Shown here: positions 7,161 through 15,273 of the stretch, one piece after another
Layout: the number at the start of each line of letters is the position of its first letter
How positions within the stretch are numbered: the stretch's first letter is position 1
Assembly (NCBI RefSeq): GCF_035194505.1
Contig: NZ_CP136573.1
Location: forward strand, 2,405,001 to 2,469,000
DNA length: 64,000 nucleotides
Reading direction: 5' to 3'
Origin: Erythrobacter sp.
Lineage (GTDB): Bacteria; Pseudomonadota; Alphaproteobacteria; Sphingomonadales; Sphingomonadaceae
Notes under the pieces: generated by a model
Databases searched by the model: none
Seen by the model: only the letters and a program-made list of their open reading frames with translations
Told to the model about the DNA's origin: nothing
Program-made: the position numbers and the translations under genes

Positions 7161-8774
7161 ATGCGCATTCTGTTCGTTCATCCCAATTACCGTTCCGGCG
7201 GGGCCGAGATTGCCGGGACATGGCCGCCCGCATGGGTCGCCTATCTCTCCGGGCCGCTGAAGCGCGCGGGCTTTACCGACATCACCTTCATCGACGCGAT
7301 GACCGAGGGGCTGTCGGACGAGGAACTGGCCGAGCGGATGGCCGCGCTCCAGCCCGATGTGGTCGGCACCACGGCCATCACCCCGTCGATCTACGCTGCC
7401 GAGCGCGTGCTGGAAGTCGCCGCGCTGACCGTGCCGCGCGCGGTGCGGGTGCTGGGCGGGATCCATGCGACCTTCATGTATGCTCAGGTGCTGGCCGAAG
7501 CCCCGCATATCGACGTGATCGTGCGCGGCGAGGGCGAGGAGATCGCAGTCGAGCTGTTCACGGCCATCAGCGAGGGCCGCTTCCCCGCCGAAGCCCGCGC
7601 GATCAAGGGCCTCGCCTTCCGCGAGGGCGAAACGGTGGTCGCCACCGAGGCCGCCGACACGATCAAGGACATGGCATCGATCAAGCCCGACTGGGACGTG
7701 CTCGACTGGAACCAGTACACCTACATCCCGCTTGGCACCCGCGTTGCCATCCCCAATCTCGCGCGCGGCTGCCCCTTCACCTGTTCCTTCTGCTCGCAAT
7801 GGAAGTTCTGGCGCGATTACCGCGTGCGCGATCCCAAGGACGTGGTCGACGAGATCGAGGAGCTGCACGAGAAGCACGGCGTCGGCTTCTTCATCCTTGC
7901 GGACGAGGAACCGACCATCAACCGCAAGACCTTCATCAAGTTCTGTCAGGAGCTGATTGATCGCGGCCTGCCCGACAAGGTGAAGTGGGGGATCAACACC
8001 CGCGTCACCGATATCTACCGCGACAAGGAATTGCTGCCCTTCTACCGCAAGGCCGGCCTCGTCCATGTGAGCCTCGGCACCGAAGCGGCGGCGCAGATGA
8101 AGCTCGACCGGTTCAACAAGGAAACCAAGGTCGAGGAGAACAAGCAGGCGATCAAGCTGCTGCGCGATGCCGACATCTTCGTCGAGGCGCAGTTCATCGT
8201 CGGGCTCGACAACGAAACCCCCGAGACGCTGGAGGATACCTTCCAGATGGCGTGGGACTGGCAGCCCGATCTGGCCAACTGGGCGATGTACACGCCCTGG
8301 CCCTACACTCCGCTGTTCGAGACGCTGAAGGACCAGGTCGAGGTCCACGATTTCAGCAAGTACAACTTCGTCACGCCGATCATGAAACCCGCCGCGATGG
8401 AGCGCGGGGAGCTGCTCAACGGGGTGATGAAGAACTACCGGCGGTTCTACATGAGGAAGGCGCTGTTCCACTATCCGTGGCGCGGCACCGGCTTCCGGCG
8501 GCGCTATCTGCTGGGGTGCCTGTGGGCCTTCCTGCGCGCGGGCTTCAAGCGCACCTTCTACGATCTCGGCAAGGCGGGCTACTGGGGTCCGCAGACCGCC
8601 AAGAAAGTGGAGTTCCACTTCGACGAGAGCCGCGCCGCCGCGATCGATGCGGCGAGCGACTGGGAAACCGCGGCTGACCGCGCCGCGCAGGCTGCCGAGC
8701 GCCGCGAGGCCGTGCGCGAGCAGATGAAGCAGCGGGGTGAAGATCGCCGGCGAGACCGGATCGATGTCGACTGA
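7161..8774 (+). CDS. bchE: anaerobic Mg-protoporphyrin IX monomethyl ester cyclase
   Basis: 537 residues. Forms the isocyclic ring of bacteriochlorophyll without O2, taking the new oxygen from water; a cobalamin-dependent radical-SAM enzyme. The N-terminal part (1-130) has the B12-binding-like Rossmann layout starting MRILFVHPNYRSGGAEIAG, typical of BchE. The [4Fe-4S]/SAM motif CPFTCSFC is at 204-211 (CxxxCxxC) inside ARGCPFTCSFCSQWKFWRDY, also characteristic. DEEPTINRKTF and YPWRGTGFRRRYLLG are further BchE signatures, and the length is right. It overlaps bchJ by 11 bases, the bchE-bchJ order known from purple bacteria. No other photosynthesis gene is seen in the window, so the pair lies outside any main photosynthesis cluster here. 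Confidence 0.95.
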   Translation: MRILFVHPNYRSGGAEIAGTWPPAWVAYLSGPLKRAGFTDITFIDAMTEGLSDEELAERMAALQPDVVGTTAITPSIYAAERVLEVAALTVPRAVRVLGGIHATFMYAQVLAEAPHIDVIVRGEGEEIAVELFTAISEGRFPAEARAIKGLAFREGETVVATEAADTIKDMASIKPDWDVLDWNQYTYIPLGTRVAIPNLARGCPFTCSFCSQWKFWRDYRVRDPKDVVDEIEELHEKHGVGFFILADEEPTINRKTFIKFCQELIDRGLPDKVKWGINTRVTDIYRDKELLPFYRKAGLVHVSLGTEAAAQMKLDRFNKETKVEENKQAIKLLRDADIFVEAQFIVGLDNETPETLEDTFQMAWDWQPDLANWAMYTPWPYTPLFETLKDQVEVHDFSKYNFVTPIMKPAAMERGELLNGVMKNYRRFYMRKALFHYPWRGTGFRRRYLLGCLWAFLRAGFKRTFYDLGKAGYWGPQTAKKVEFHFDESRAAAIDAASDWETAADRAAQAAERREAVREQMKQRGEDRRRDRIDVD

Positions 8775-9369
8775 GGCGCGCATCCTCCCGCGCCGCAGAT
8801 CAGGCGCGCTGATCGGGCCCAATGCGGTGTTGCAGGCCGTGGCGGTGATGGAAGACCTGCTGGGGGCTGCCGAGACGCGCGCGATCCTGCTCGATGCGCA
8901 GATCCACGCCCTGCCTTCGGGGGAGGCGATGATCCCGGAGGTGCAGGCGCTGCGGCTCCACCGCTGGCTGGCGCTGCACGAGCCGATGGGCTGTCTCCAC
9001 ATCGCCGAGGAAGCAGGCGCGCGGACGGCGGATTACATCATCGCCAACCGCATCCCGCGCGCTGCCGCATGGCTGTTGCGCCGCCTGCCCGCGATGCTTG
9101 CCGCGCCGCTGCTGATGGCAGCGATCGGGAAGCATGCCTGGACCTTCATCGGGGCGGGGGTGTTTGTGCCGGACGGCGCATGGCGCTTCGCAATTGATCG
9201 CAGCAAGGCGGGCGATCCGATGGTGCCGCCTGACAGCCTGTTCCTATGGTACGCGGCGGTCTTCACCCGGCTCTACAGCCAGCTGGTGGCAGACGATTGC
9301 ACCTGCCGGATGGTGGAGGGCGACGAAGGCCACCGCCCGCGCCGCAGCTACGCGATCACCCGCGCCTAG
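8764..9369 (+). CDS. bchJ: bacteriochlorophyll 4-vinyl reductase-type protein
   Basis: 201 residues from the ATG at 8764, inside the end of bchE; an in-frame GTG at 8737 would add nine residues. The sequence (LIGPNAVLQAVAVMEDLLG near the start, GEAMIPEVQ, then a C-terminal VADDCTC cysteine cluster) matches the BchJ/V4R-type family. BchJ has been linked to reduction of the 8-vinyl group (older 4-vinyl numbering) but may instead carry substrate, as other enzymes also do this reduction. The overlap with bchE implies coupled translation. Its TAG stop shares CTAG with the convergent gene at 9366. Confidence 0.88.
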   Translation: MSTEARILPRRRSGALIGPNAVLQAVAVMEDLLGAAETRAILLDAQIHALPSGEAMIPEVQALRLHRWLALHEPMGCLHIAEEAGARTADYIIANRIPRAAAWLLRRLPAMLAAPLLMAAIGKHAWTFIGAGVFVPDGAWRFAIDRSKAGDPMVPPDSLFLWYAAVFTRLYSQLVADDCTCRMVEGDEGHRPRRSYAITRA

Positions 9370-9689
9370 CGTCCCCCGCGGCGCTTGGCGTCGGCCTCGC
9401 GCTTGAGCTTCAGCAGTTCCTCGATGTCGACGATTTCGGCGCGGGCCTTCATCCACATGGTGCCGCCCGTGCCCCACGCCACCATCGCCACCAGATAGAG
9501 CGCAAGGCGGAGGTTGAAGGCCGGGCCTTCGGGCGTATTGGAAGCAAACCAGACAAAGCCGCCGGTGATCGGCGCCAGCAGCGCCATCCAGATCAGCGTC
9601 TGGCGCCACCCCTTGGCATTGCGCGGGGCGATCTTGAAGCTCCACCGGCCGTAACGGGTCAGGATAAAGGGCTTGTCTTCGTCACGCAT
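9366..9689 (-). CDS. small two-helix membrane protein, unknown function
   Basis: 107 residues. Two hydrophobic stretches (about 30-50, LIWMALLAPITGGFVWFAS, and about 62-80, LALYLVAMVAWGTGGTMW) are followed by a charged amphipathic tail IVDIEELLKLKREADAKRR. I recognise no catalytic motif. GAGG lies directly before the ATG, with AAGGAG a little further upstream. It begins 8 bases inside the end of the ribbon-helix-helix gene and belongs to the SPFH operon; its stop shares CTAG with bchJ. Confidence 0.75.
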   Translation of the reverse strand: MRDEDKPFILTRYGRWSFKIAPRNAKGWRQTLIWMALLAPITGGFVWFASNTPEGPAFNLRLALYLVAMVAWGTGGTMWMKARAEIVDIEELLKLKREADAKRRGGR

Positions 9690-9897
9690 CCTCGGCTCCT
9701 TCCTGCGATCCGCCCGCCGGGCGACCGCGCTTGGCGGCCTTGCTGACCGCCGCTTTCACCCCGCGCCGCGTCAGTGCTTCGCGCAGCAGCACCTCGATCT
9801 CGGCGTTCACGCTGCGCAGCTCGGCATCGGCGAGCCGCTGGACCGCATCGTGAAGCGCCGGATCGAGGCGCAGGGGAAAGGCTTTCTTGGTACTCAT
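9682..9897 (-). CDS. small ribbon-helix-helix (Arc-like) DNA-binding protein
   Basis: 71 residues from the ATG at 9895-9897; a longer frame exists but starts within the SPFH stop. KKAFPLRLDPALHDAVQRLA is the beta strand plus first helix and SVNAEIEVLLREALTRRG the second helix of an Arc/MetJ-type fold, with a basic tail AAKRGRPAGG. Such proteins bind palindromic operators as dimers of dimers. It is ten bases downstream of the SPFH gene and overlaps the 2TM gene. The 28-bp palindrome before this operon makes autoregulation plausible. No toxin partner is evident, so an antitoxin role is not supported. Confidence 0.78.
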   Translation of the reverse strand: MSTKKAFPLRLDPALHDAVQRLADAELRSVNAEIEVLLREALTRRGVKAAVSKAAKRGRPAGGSQEGAEDA

Positions 9898-9907
9898 CAC
9901 AGGTTCG

Positions 9908-10813
9908 TCAGTAGAGCGACCCTGCATTGACCACCGGCTGGGTGTCGCGCTCGCCGCACAGCACCACCATCAGGTTCGAGACCATCGCCGCCTTGCGTTC
10001 ATCGTCGAGGTGGACGACGTCCTTCTCGCTGAGCTGGGTGAGCGCCATCTCGACCATCGTCACCGCGCCTTCGACCAGCTTCTTGCGCGCCGAGATGACC
10101 GCCTCGGCCTGCTGGCGGCGCAGCATCGCGCCGGCGATTTCGGGGGCATAGGCAAGGTGGGTAAGGCCGCATTCGTCGACCGTGATCCCCGCCACCGCCA
10201 ACCGCTCGATCAGCGCCGCGCGCAGCTCCACGCCGACTTCCTCGTGGTTGCCGCGCAAGGTGACTTCGAGGTGCTCGATGTCGTCATAGGGGTAGCGCGA
10301 GCCGATCGAACGCACCGCCGCCTCGATCTGGGCGGTGACGAATTCGCGGTAGTCATCGACGTCGAACAGCGCCTGGGCGGTGTCGGTCACGCGCCACACC
10401 ACCTGCGCGGCCATCTCGATCGGGTTGCCGCGCGCGTCATTAACCTTGATGGTCTGCGAAATGACGTTGTTGGCGCGCACCGCGATCTTCTTGCGGCCGA
10501 GCCACGGCAGCACCCAGCGCAGGCCCTCGTTGCGATCGGTGCCCTTGTAAGCGCCGAACAGCTGGATCGCTGCGGCTTCGTTGGGGTTGATCATGTAGAA
10601 CCCGGTGAGGATGAACAGGCCGATGAAGCCCGTGATGATCGCGCCGATCATCAGGGTTCCATCCACCTGGGGATCAGGCGCAATCGCCCCGAGAAACAGC
10701 CATGCGGCCGCCGCGACCAGTGCGAGGCTGACCAGAAGCATCACATAACCGCTCTGCGTCGTCGCCGCGACTTCGCGGCTGCGATTGAGGGCAATCGGTT
10801 CAGAAGAGGACAT
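9908..10813 (-). CDS. SPFH domain (stomatin/prohibitin-type) membrane protein
   Basis: 301 residues. Two transmembrane segments near the N-terminus (about 22-46, YVMLLVSLALVAAAAWLF, and 55-76, LMIGAIITGFIGLFILTGF) are followed by the SPFH core: NPNEAAAIQLFGAYKGT, then GLRWVLPW, VRANNVISQTIKVND, and a helical AEAVISARKKLVEGAV segment of the stomatin type. It likely forms large membrane microdomain scaffolds facing the cytosol. GGAGA precedes the ATG. First gene of the SPFH-RHH-2TM operon, transcribed from the AT-rich region with the palindrome at 10831-10858. Confidence 0.88.
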   Translation of the reverse strand: MSSSEPIALNRSREVAATTQSGYVMLLVSLALVAAAAWLFLGAIAPDPQVDGTLMIGAIITGFIGLFILTGFYMINPNEAAAIQLFGAYKGTDRNEGLRWVLPWLGRKKIAVRANNVISQTIKVNDARGNPIEMAAQVVWRVTDTAQALFDVDDYREFVTAQIEAAVRSIGSRYPYDDIEHLEVTLRGNHEEVGVELRAALIERLAVAGITVDECGLTHLAYAPEIAGAMLRRQQAEAVISARKKLVEGAVTMVEMALTQLSEKDVVHLDDERKAAMVSNLMVVLCGERDTQPVVNAGSLY

Positions 10814-10830
10814 GACGAATCTCCATTTGC

Positions 10831-10858
10831 GATATAATTATGATATCATATTTATATC
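10831..10858. promoter_or_regulatory. 28-bp palindromic operator/promoter of the SPFH operon
   Basis: The element has the form GATATAA-x-TATGATATCATA-x-TTATATC, pairing in 13 of 14 positions around a perfect GATATC centre. It is almost free of G and C in a genome around two-thirds GC and lies 18 bases before the SPFH start. On the minus strand CATAAT could serve as a -10 box inside the palindrome, so a bound dimer or tetramer would block the promoter. The RHH protein of the same operon is the obvious candidate ligand (inference). Confidence 0.75.
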
Positions 10859-10900
10859 AGATCGCAGCGCCGTCAAGCGGATTTGATCAAGCACAAAAAA

Positions 10901-10926
10901 GGCCCCCGGTGTCGCCACCGGAGGCC
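10901..10926 (-). terminator. intrinsic terminator of katG
   Basis: GGCC-c-CCGGTG, loop TCGC, CACCGG-a-GGCC form a long GC-rich stem. Read on the minus strand it is followed by TTTTTT, the classical rho-independent form. It starts 28 bases past the katG stop. Confidence 0.88.
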
Positions 10927-10953
10927 TCTTGTCTGTCAGCGCGTCGCTGCGGC

Positions 10954-13161
10954 TCAGGCGTGATATTTGGCCCAGGTCACATCGAAGCGATCGGCGTTCA
11001 TCACCTTGTTCCACGCCGAGATGAAGTCGCACACGAACTTGCCCTCGTTTCCGGCTTCGGCATAGACCTCTGCCTGAGCGCGCAACATCGAGTTCGAGCC
11101 GAACACGAGATCAGCGCGGGTGGCGCGATACTTCTCCGCCCCCGTCTTGCGGCAGGTGCCGACATATTCCTCGTCGCCCGAACCTTCGACCGGTGCCCAC
11201 TTGGTGTTCATGTCGAGCAGGTTGCGGAAGAAGTCCGGGGTGAGCGTGCCGACGCTGTCGGTGAACACCCCGTGCGAGGTGTTGCCGCTGTTCGCGCCGA
11301 GCACACGCATGCCCGCCACCAGCACCGCCATCTCGGGGATCGACAGGCCGAGGAGATGCGCCTTGTCGATCAGCATTTCCTCGGTGCGTACGACCGACTT
11401 GGTCTTGAGGTAGTTGCGGAAGCCATCGGCAAAGGGCTCCATCGGCTCGAAGCTGGCCGCATCGGTCTGTTCGGCCGAGGCATCGCCGCGCCCGCCGGTG
11501 AAGGGCACGGTGACGTCGAAACCGGCATCCTTGGCTGCCTTCTCGACCGCCGCACTACCGGCCAGCACGATCGCATCGGCCATGGAGAGGCTGCCGCGAT
11601 GGGCTTCGAGCACACCCAGCACCTTGGACAGTTCCTCCGGATCGTTCACCGCCCAGCCGCTCTGCGGAGCCAGTCGCACACGCGCGCCATTGGCGCCGCC
11701 GCGATGGTCCGAATTGCGGTAGGTCGAAGCCGAGGCCCACGCTGCCTTCACCAGTTCGGAGACCGAGAGGCCCGAGCCGAGGATCGCTGCCTTGAAGCGG
11801 GCGACTTCGGCATCGGCAGGGGTGGTGCCGGCGGGCACCGGATCCTGCCAGATCAGGGTTTCGGACGGGACTTCCGGCCCGAGGTAACGCACGCGCGGAC
11901 CTATGTCGCGGTGGCACAGCTTGAACCACGCGCGGGCGAAGGCATCGTCCAGTGCCGCCTGATCGTTCAGGAACTTCTCGGAGATCTTGCGATATTCCGG
12001 ATCGTTCTTGAGCGCCATGTCGGCGGTGGTCATCATCGTCGGAACGCGCTTGTTGGGGTCACGCGCGTCGGGCGCCATGTCGGCCGGATCGGGGTTGATC
12101 GGCGTCCACTGGTTCGCGCCTGCGGGCGACTGCACCAGCTGGAAATCGTACTTGAACAGGATGCGGAAATAGTCGCCGCCCCACTGGGTCGGGTTGTTCG
12201 ACCACGCTCCCTCGATCCCCGAAGTGGTGATGTTGCCGGTGGTGATCTCGTCCTGATCGACCAGCCAGCCGAAGCCCTGCAGGTGCAGTTCCTCGCTTTC
12301 GGGCGAACCGCCGAAGGTGTCCGACGGGGCCGCGCCATGGGCCTTGCCGAAAGCGTGGCCGCCGGCGACCAGCGCCACGGTTTCCTCGTCGTTCATCGCC
12401 ATGCGGCCGAAGGTTTCGCGCATGTCGCGGGCCATGCCCTCGGGATCATGCGGGTTGCCCTGTGGGCCTTCGGGGTTGACGTAGATGAGGCCCATCTGGA
12501 TCGCAGCGAGCGGGTTTTCGAGCGCGGCATTGTCTGTGGGACGGATGCGGGTGGCAACGCCTTCGTTGACCCACTGCTCTTCGGTGCCCCAGTAGACGCT
12601 TTCGGGCTCATAGACGTCCGCGCGGCCGCCGCCGAAGCCGAACACCGGCCCGCCCATCGATTCAATCGCGACATTGCCGGCGAGGATGAACAGGTCCGCC
12701 CAGCTGATGTTCTTCCCGTACTTCTGCTTGATCGGCCACAGCAGGCGGCGCGCCTTGTCGAGGTTGCCGTTATCGGGCCAGGAATTGAGCGGAGCGAACC
12801 GCTGCTGGCCGGAGTTCGCCCCGCCGCGCCCGTCACCGGTGCGATAGGTGCCTGCCGCGTGCCACGCCATGCGGATGAAGAAGGGGCCGTAATGGCCATA
12901 ATCCGCCGGCCACCACGGCTGATCGTCGGTCATCAGCGCCGTGAGATCGGCCTTCAATGCGGCGTAATCGAGCGTGTTGAACGCCTCGGCATAGTCGAAC
13001 TCCTCGCCATAGGGGTTCGCGCTCCGGCCGCCTTCGGTCAGGATGTCGAGCTGCAGCGCCTCGGGCCACCAGTCGCGGTTGGTGCGGCCCAGCAGATTGC
13101 GCATTTCGCTCGATCCGTGGAACGGACAGCCGCCGCTCATCTCTCCGGTTTTCGCGTCCAT
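10954..13161 (-). CDS. katG: catalase-peroxidase
   Basis: 735 residues, full length with both the haem-binding N-terminal half and the duplicated C-terminal half. Breaks down H2O2 (catalase) and oxidises donors (peroxidase). Distal pocket Arg97, Trp100, His101 in IRMAWHAAGTYR; proximal His269 in AGGHAFGKAHG. The Met-Tyr-Trp crosslink needed for catalase activity is complete: Trp100, Tyr227 in MGLIYVNPEGP, Met254 in FGRMAMND. Followed by a strong terminator and preceded by about 310 bases without a gene, so it is a single-gene unit. No oxyR gene or clear OxyR box is seen. With ahpC/ahpF it forms a peroxide-defence block. Confidence 0.97.
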   Translation of the reverse strand: MDAKTGEMSGGCPFHGSSEMRNLLGRTNRDWWPEALQLDILTEGGRSANPYGEEFDYAEAFNTLDYAALKADLTALMTDDQPWWPADYGHYGPFFIRMAWHAAGTYRTGDGRGGANSGQQRFAPLNSWPDNGNLDKARRLLWPIKQKYGKNISWADLFILAGNVAIESMGGPVFGFGGGRADVYEPESVYWGTEEQWVNEGVATRIRPTDNAALENPLAAIQMGLIYVNPEGPQGNPHDPEGMARDMRETFGRMAMNDEETVALVAGGHAFGKAHGAAPSDTFGGSPESEELHLQGFGWLVDQDEITTGNITTSGIEGAWSNNPTQWGGDYFRILFKYDFQLVQSPAGANQWTPINPDPADMAPDARDPNKRVPTMMTTADMALKNDPEYRKISEKFLNDQAALDDAFARAWFKLCHRDIGPRVRYLGPEVPSETLIWQDPVPAGTTPADAEVARFKAAILGSGLSVSELVKAAWASASTYRNSDHRGGANGARVRLAPQSGWAVNDPEELSKVLGVLEAHRGSLSMADAIVLAGSAAVEKAAKDAGFDVTVPFTGGRGDASAEQTDAASFEPMEPFADGFRNYLKTKSVVRTEEMLIDKAHLLGLSIPEMAVLVAGMRVLGANSGNTSHGVFTDSVGTLTPDFFRNLLDMNTKWAPVEGSGDEEYVGTCRKTGAEKYRATRADLVFGSNSMLRAQAEVYAEAGNEGKFVCDFISAWNKVMNADRFDVTWAKYHA

Positions 13162-13319
13162 GTTTCTCTCTCCTCGCGTGTGCTTGTGTCAGACTCGCCC
13201 TTGATGGGGAGGCTATGAGAAGAAGATTACGCTTTCAGGATGGCGCGTCCAATCGATTAATGCGCGCGTTTTGATTGAGTGGGGCGATTAATCCGGGCCG
13301 CTCGGACCGCAAACGAAAA
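13162..13319. other. katG upstream region with a spaced direct repeat
   Basis: No gene is seen here. CGATTAAT occurs twice in the same orientation, at 13254-13261 and 13285-13292, 31 bases apart start to start (three helical turns), about 90-130 bases upstream of katG. This spacing would put two proteins on the same face of the DNA. It does not match the classical OxyR spacing, and the regulator is unknown. Confidence 0.35.
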
Positions 13320-13342
13320 CGGGCTCCCAGAATGGGAGCCCG
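13320..13342 (-). terminator. intrinsic terminator downstream of ahpF
   Basis: CGGGCTCCC (13320-13328), loop AGAAT, GGGAGCCCG (13334-13342) is a perfect 9-bp stem. On the minus strand it is followed by GTTTTCGTTT. It lies 130 bases past the ahpF stop and is the first T-tracted hairpin in that direction. Confidence 0.8.
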
Positions 13343-13472
13343 CAAGGGCGCCAAATGAAACTGGCGGCCGCCCGCAGCGGAAGCGAAGCTGGATCGCCAA
13401 AGGCGAGCCACCCGACCTTCAGGTCGCATGAGCGAGGAAGCGCGCTCGCGGAGGCGCGCGCGCCCCAAGAAA
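13343..13472. repeat. cluster of short hairpins, possible REP-like sequence
   Basis: Between the ahpF stop and its terminator lie consecutive small inverted repeats: TCGCC-AAA-GGCGA (13394-13406), CGACCT-TC-AGGTCG (13413-13426), and a GCGCG-rich stretch around 13440-13460. No protein is supported. The compact hairpin series resembles intergenic repeats of related genomes, but no second copy is in the window. Confidence 0.3.
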
Positions 13473-15062
13473 TCACGCCGCCTGCGCGATGGTCTCCACC
13501 GGCTCGTTGCGGATCAGGAAGTCGAACGCGCCCAGACCTGCCTTCGCGCCTTCGCCCATGGCGACGACGATCTGCTTGTGCGGCACGGTGGTGCAATCGC
13601 CCGCGGCATAGATGCCGGGGATGCTGGTCGCGCCGTGATCGTCGATCACGATCTCGCCGAACTTGCTGAGTTCCAGACCGATGTCCCGCAGCCATTCGGT
13701 GTTGGGGACGAGGCCGATCTGCACGAACACGCCTTCGAGGTCGATGCGGCGCTCGTCACCGCTGGCGCGGTCCTTGACCACGAGGCCGTTCACACGGGTG
13801 CCGTCACCCAGCACCTCGGTGGTCTGGCCGTTGGTGATGATCTCGACATTGGCCATCGAGCGCAGCTTGCGCTGGAGCACCTCGTCGGCGCGCAGCTTGG
13901 TGTCGAACTCGATCAGCGTGACGTGGCCGACGATCATGGCAAGGTCGATCGCGGCTTCGACGCCCGAATTGCCGCCGCCGATCACTGCGATGCGCTTGCC
14001 CTTGAACAGCGGGCCGTCGCAGTGCGGGCAGTAGGCAACGCCCTTGTTGCGATACTCCGCCTCGCCCGGCACGCCGAGATTGCGCCAGCGCGCGCCGGTC
14101 GAAAGGATCAGCGAGCGCGCCTTGAGGGTCGCGCCGTTGGCCATCACCACCTCGTGATAGCCGCCCACGTCCTTGGCCGCGCGCAGTTCCACCGCGCGGG
14201 CGAGGTCCATCAGGTCGATCTCGTATTCGCCGACGTGCTTTTTGAGGCTGTCAGTGAGCTTCGGCCCTTCGGTGTAGGGCGTGCCGGGGAGGTTCTCGAT
14301 CCCGAGGGTGTCCATCAACTGCCCGCCGAAGCGCTCGGCCGCGATGCCGGTGCGGAAGCCCTTGCGCGCGGTATAGACCGCCGCCGCAGCGCCCGCCGGA
14401 CCGCCACCGACCACCAGCACCTCGAACGGCGCCTTGGCGGCGAGCTTCTCGGCCTGCTTGGCGTCGGCGTTCTTGTCGAGCTTCGACAGGATTTCCGCCA
14501 GCTCCATCTTGCCGTTGTAGAAGGGCTCGCCGTTGAGGAAGGTCGCGGGCACGGCCATGATGTCGCGCGCTTCGACTTCGCTCTGGAAGGTGCCGCCCTC
14601 GATCAGGGTCGCGTGGATGCGCGGGTTCTCCAGCGCCATCAGCGTCAGCGCCTGCACGACGTCGGGGCAGTTGTGGCACGAGAGCGAGAAGAACATCTCG
14701 AAATTGTAGTCGCCCTCCAGCGCGCGGACCTGCTCGATCAGGTCGGCGTCAACCTTGGGCGGGTGGCCACCGGCCCACAGCAGCGCGAGCACCAGCGAGG
14801 TGAATTCGTGGCCCATCGGCAGGCCGGCAAAGCGCACCCACTTGTTCGCGTCAGACGCGCGGCGGATCACGAAGCTGGGCTTGCGGGCGTCCGTGCCGTC
14901 GAACCGCGCGGTGACGAGATCATGCAGGCCTGCGATCTGTTCGATCAATGCACGCGTCTGGCGCGACTTCTCGCTGTCATCCAGCGAGGCGACCAGTTCG
15001 ATGCCTTCGCGAAGGTTGCCGAGATAGGTCTTGAGCTGGGCCTGCATGGCGGCGTCGAGCAT
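13473..15062 (-). CDS. ahpF: alkyl hydroperoxide reductase subunit F
   Basis: 529 residues from the ATG at 15060-15062 (GGAGGACACCC before it); a longer frame upstream is not family-like. FAD/NADH-dependent disulfide reductase that recharges AhpC. The N-terminal double-thioredoxin domain has the CHNC redox pair at Cys129/Cys132; the FAD-binding GGGPAGAAAAVY is at 219-230, the thioredoxin-reductase-like pair CPHC at Cys345/Cys348, the NAD-binding GGGNSGVEA at 362-370, and the C-terminal FAD motif GIYAAGDCTT near 485. Downstream of ahpC in the same direction across 211 bases containing two poly-G runs; they may be cotranscribed. Confidence 0.97.
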   Translation of the reverse strand: MLDAAMQAQLKTYLGNLREGIELVASLDDSEKSRQTRALIEQIAGLHDLVTARFDGTDARKPSFVIRRASDANKWVRFAGLPMGHEFTSLVLALLWAGGHPPKVDADLIEQVRALEGDYNFEMFFSLSCHNCPDVVQALTLMALENPRIHATLIEGGTFQSEVEARDIMAVPATFLNGEPFYNGKMELAEILSKLDKNADAKQAEKLAAKAPFEVLVVGGGPAGAAAAVYTARKGFRTGIAAERFGGQLMDTLGIENLPGTPYTEGPKLTDSLKKHVGEYEIDLMDLARAVELRAAKDVGGYHEVVMANGATLKARSLILSTGARWRNLGVPGEAEYRNKGVAYCPHCDGPLFKGKRIAVIGGGNSGVEAAIDLAMIVGHVTLIEFDTKLRADEVLQRKLRSMANVEIITNGQTTEVLGDGTRVNGLVVKDRASGDERRIDLEGVFVQIGLVPNTEWLRDIGLELSKFGEIVIDDHGATSIPGIYAAGDCTTVPHKQIVVAMGEGAKAGLGAFDFLIRNEPVETIAQAA

Positions 15063-15273
15063 GGGTGTCCTCCGGGCGCGGGTGAGCGCTGGGTCAAATC
15101 TGGGGAAGGGTAACGCGGGACCGGACGCCGCCCGCCGCTCGCCCCACAAAGGGGGGGGGAGTGGGCAAGGGGCAGGGACATCCGGTCCCGGCTACGACCC
15201 GAGGGCTTGGTGCTCTCGGGATTTTACAGCGGGCGCGCCTTGGGGGGGGAGGGCGGCGCGCCCGCCGGTCGGG

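Noticed and set aside
6885..9002. 705-residue open frame on the minus strand
   Set aside because: Antisense to bchE and a VOC gene, both with clear family motifs; no recognisable domain.
9682..9897. Toxin-antitoxin antitoxin
   Set aside because: The fold fits, but the neighbours are an SPFH protein and a membrane protein, with no toxin-like gene.
10840..13218. 792-residue open frame on the plus strand
   Set aside because: Antisense to katG; Arg/His/Gly-rich shadow without family features, and it runs through the katG terminator.
13162..13319. OxyR box upstream of katG
   Set aside because: No ATAG-N7-CTAT pattern at the expected spacing was found.
15063..15273. Gene or RNA in the ahpC-ahpF gap
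   Set aside because: Only poly-G runs and no stable T-tracted hairpin or family-like frame.
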